This document shows positions 63,224 through 64,000 of a stretch of DNA of 64,000 nucleotides, piece after piece (position 1 is the stretch's first letter; each line of letters begins with the position of its first letter). Position numbers and translations under genes: made by a program. Source of the DNA: Lachnospiraceae bacterium (GTDB taxonomy: Bacteria > Bacillota > Clostridia > Lachnospirales > Lachnospiraceae); assembly GCA_009911505.1 (NCBI GenBank), contig QXXL01000046.1, positions 1 to 64,000 of the forward strand, written 5' to 3'. The notes below the pieces were generated by a model. It made no database searches and was not told the origin of the DNA. It saw nothing but the letters and a program-made list of their open reading frames with translations.

Positions 63224-64000
63224 CTACATGGTTACACAGTCTAATTCGCGATCATAATAATAAAAATGGTCAGAAAGGATTTCTTCCCTTGATACGTGGC
63301 GTGTGTTGACTTCCTGGATGATGCAGTTTAATCCAGATGCATTGGGGCAGCATCTTTTAGGAAGTAAGAGTACTTCATGGATGGAGCTTGGCAGGATATA
63401 AAGGTCGGAGTTTAATAGGCGGGCAGAGCATGAGAGGACTTTAGGGTAAAGCAGGACAGATGCGCCATAATATTTTTGAGTATTGGAGAGGACATAAAGA
63501 GAGGGCGGCTCTGGCTTCTCAGACGCCCTTTGGCAAGCATCCTGCGGATCCGGCTGCGGCATACTGTGAGTGAATTGGTGATCGGTGCAGGCGGATTTTA
63601 AAACATCTTCCATACTGCTTAAATCCTGTGGGAGCAGTGTGGGGGTGTTTTTTTGTGCCAAGGCGTACAGGGAATCCGCTGTGATATTCCAAAAATCAAG
63701 ATGGTGGTTGTGGATTAGGATAGTGGCGTTGCCATTTTGGACATCTGGCATAAAACAGCAAAAGACGACGGCGAGATCCAGGAAACAAAAATGGGGCAGG
63801 TTTTTTAAAAGCCCTTTGTTTTGTGAATAGCTAACCAGTTTAAAGATGATGCGGTTTTTAACTTGATCGTAGTTTGTGAAGAAAGAAAGATCGATATTTT
63901 GGGAAGGCAGGTTGCTTTGGTAGGATGCAATGATGTCGTCTAAGACACTGGAAAGCGGCTTGCCTGCTAAATAGTCTTCGTAGTGGTAATTTAAAAAAAG
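63224..64000 (-). CDS. DUF5688 family protein, cut by the window edge
   Basis: On the minus strand the frame is open from beyond position 64000 to a stop at 63224, giving at least 258 residues; the internal Met at 63751 is not the start, since the upstream part (NYHYEDYLAGKPLSSVLDDI, NYDQVKNRIIFKLVSYSQNK) is in frame and protein-like. The C-terminal half reads LYVLSNTQKYYGASVLLYPK and DLYILPSSIHEVLLLP, typical of DUF5688, a family abundant in Lachnospiraceae and often present in many copies. No enzymatic motif is known to me. Confidence 0.82.
   Translation of the reverse strand, partial: LFLNYHYEDYLAGKPLSSVLDDIIASYQSNLPSQNIDLSFFTNYDQVKNRIIFKLVSYSQNKGLLKNLPHFCFLDLAVVFCCFMPDVQNGNATILIHNHHLDFWNITADSLYALAQKNTPTLLPQDLSSMEDVLKSACTDHQFTHSMPQPDPQDACQRASEKPEPPSLYVLSNTQKYYGASVLLYPKVLSCSARLLNSDLYILPSSIHEVLLLPKRCCPNASGLNCIIQEVNTRHVSREEILSDHFYYYDRELDCVTM

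Noticed and set aside
1..64000. tRNA or rRNA genes, CRISPR arrays, prophage or complete insertion sequences
   Set aside because: No T-loop GGTTCGAATCC patterns, regularly spaced repeats, transposase, integrase or phage structural genes were found on reading through; small RNA genes could still be missed.

Overview
The window is a chromosomal segment of a low-to-moderate GC, endospore-forming Firmicute, most likely a gut Lachnospiraceae (class Clostridia). The reasons are a complete spo0A with 0A-box-like sites, ylbJ, ribonuclease Y, remA/DUF370, an AMP-forming-type pyruvate phosphate dikinase, several large secreted proteins with BspA-type leucine-rich repeats and bacterial Ig-like domains, and families typical of Lachnospiraceae (DUF4179, DUF4358, DUF4422, DUF5688, DUF6483). 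No rRNA, tRNA, CRISPR array, complete insertion sequence or prophage was seen.

Layout. 0.1-4.3 kb: ppdK and a MATE exporter on the minus strand, divergent from an AraC-type regulator. 5.5-9 kb: an ECF sigma factor with its DUF4179 membrane anti-sigma partner, then a VanW-family envelope protein. 9.4-18.8 kb: a DUF4422 glycosyltransferase-like gene, a giant secreted GH84 beta-N-acetylglucosaminidase, a DUF6483 gene, an orphan BlaI-type repressor and a secreted leucine-rich repeat protein. 19-25 kb: a decayed FtsX-like permease, a two-component system, a decayed fic gene, and a VTC-domain polyphosphate polymerase / DUF4956 membrane protein / CotH kinase trio, which is the most system-like accessory module here. 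25-37 kb: a zinc-ribbon protein, glutamine synthetase, a tandem-repeat lipoprotein, a GNAT enzyme, a HEAT-THUMP RNA methyltransferase, a transglutaminase/LRR surface protein split by a frameshift, an MGMT-like protein, an unusual Spx/ArsC-PNPOx fusion, and a ceramidase-like plus SIS-domain pair.

37-45 kb: rny (minus), then maf, a small unknown, a PrsA-like foldase lipoprotein, a LysM-GH18 hydrolase and a hybrid histidine kinase with two receiver domains. 45-49.7 kb: an FnIII/SH3 secreted protein, bcp, and a DUF4358-MBOAT-DHHW set that looks like a cell-surface O-acylation apparatus. 49.8-56 kb: a core housekeeping operon yicC-remA-gmk-rpoZ-rimO-pgsA-cinA-rsmD-coaD-coiled-coil protein, convergent with ylbJ. 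57-64 kb: pepD, an M23 peptidase, tmcAL (minus), spo0A, glgA and a DUF5688 gene cut by the window edge.

How the genes fit together: most accessory genes act at the cell envelope (VanW, CotH, LRR/Ig surface proteins, O-acylation, PrsA, GH18, M23), with three signalling inputs (ECF/anti-sigma, an OmpR-type two-component system, a hybrid kinase) and sporulation control. Intergenic regions carry a dispersed short repeat family, a large palindromic element upstream of spo0A, and gene remnants. All functional calls rest on reading the translated sequence and family knowledge; no database search was run.
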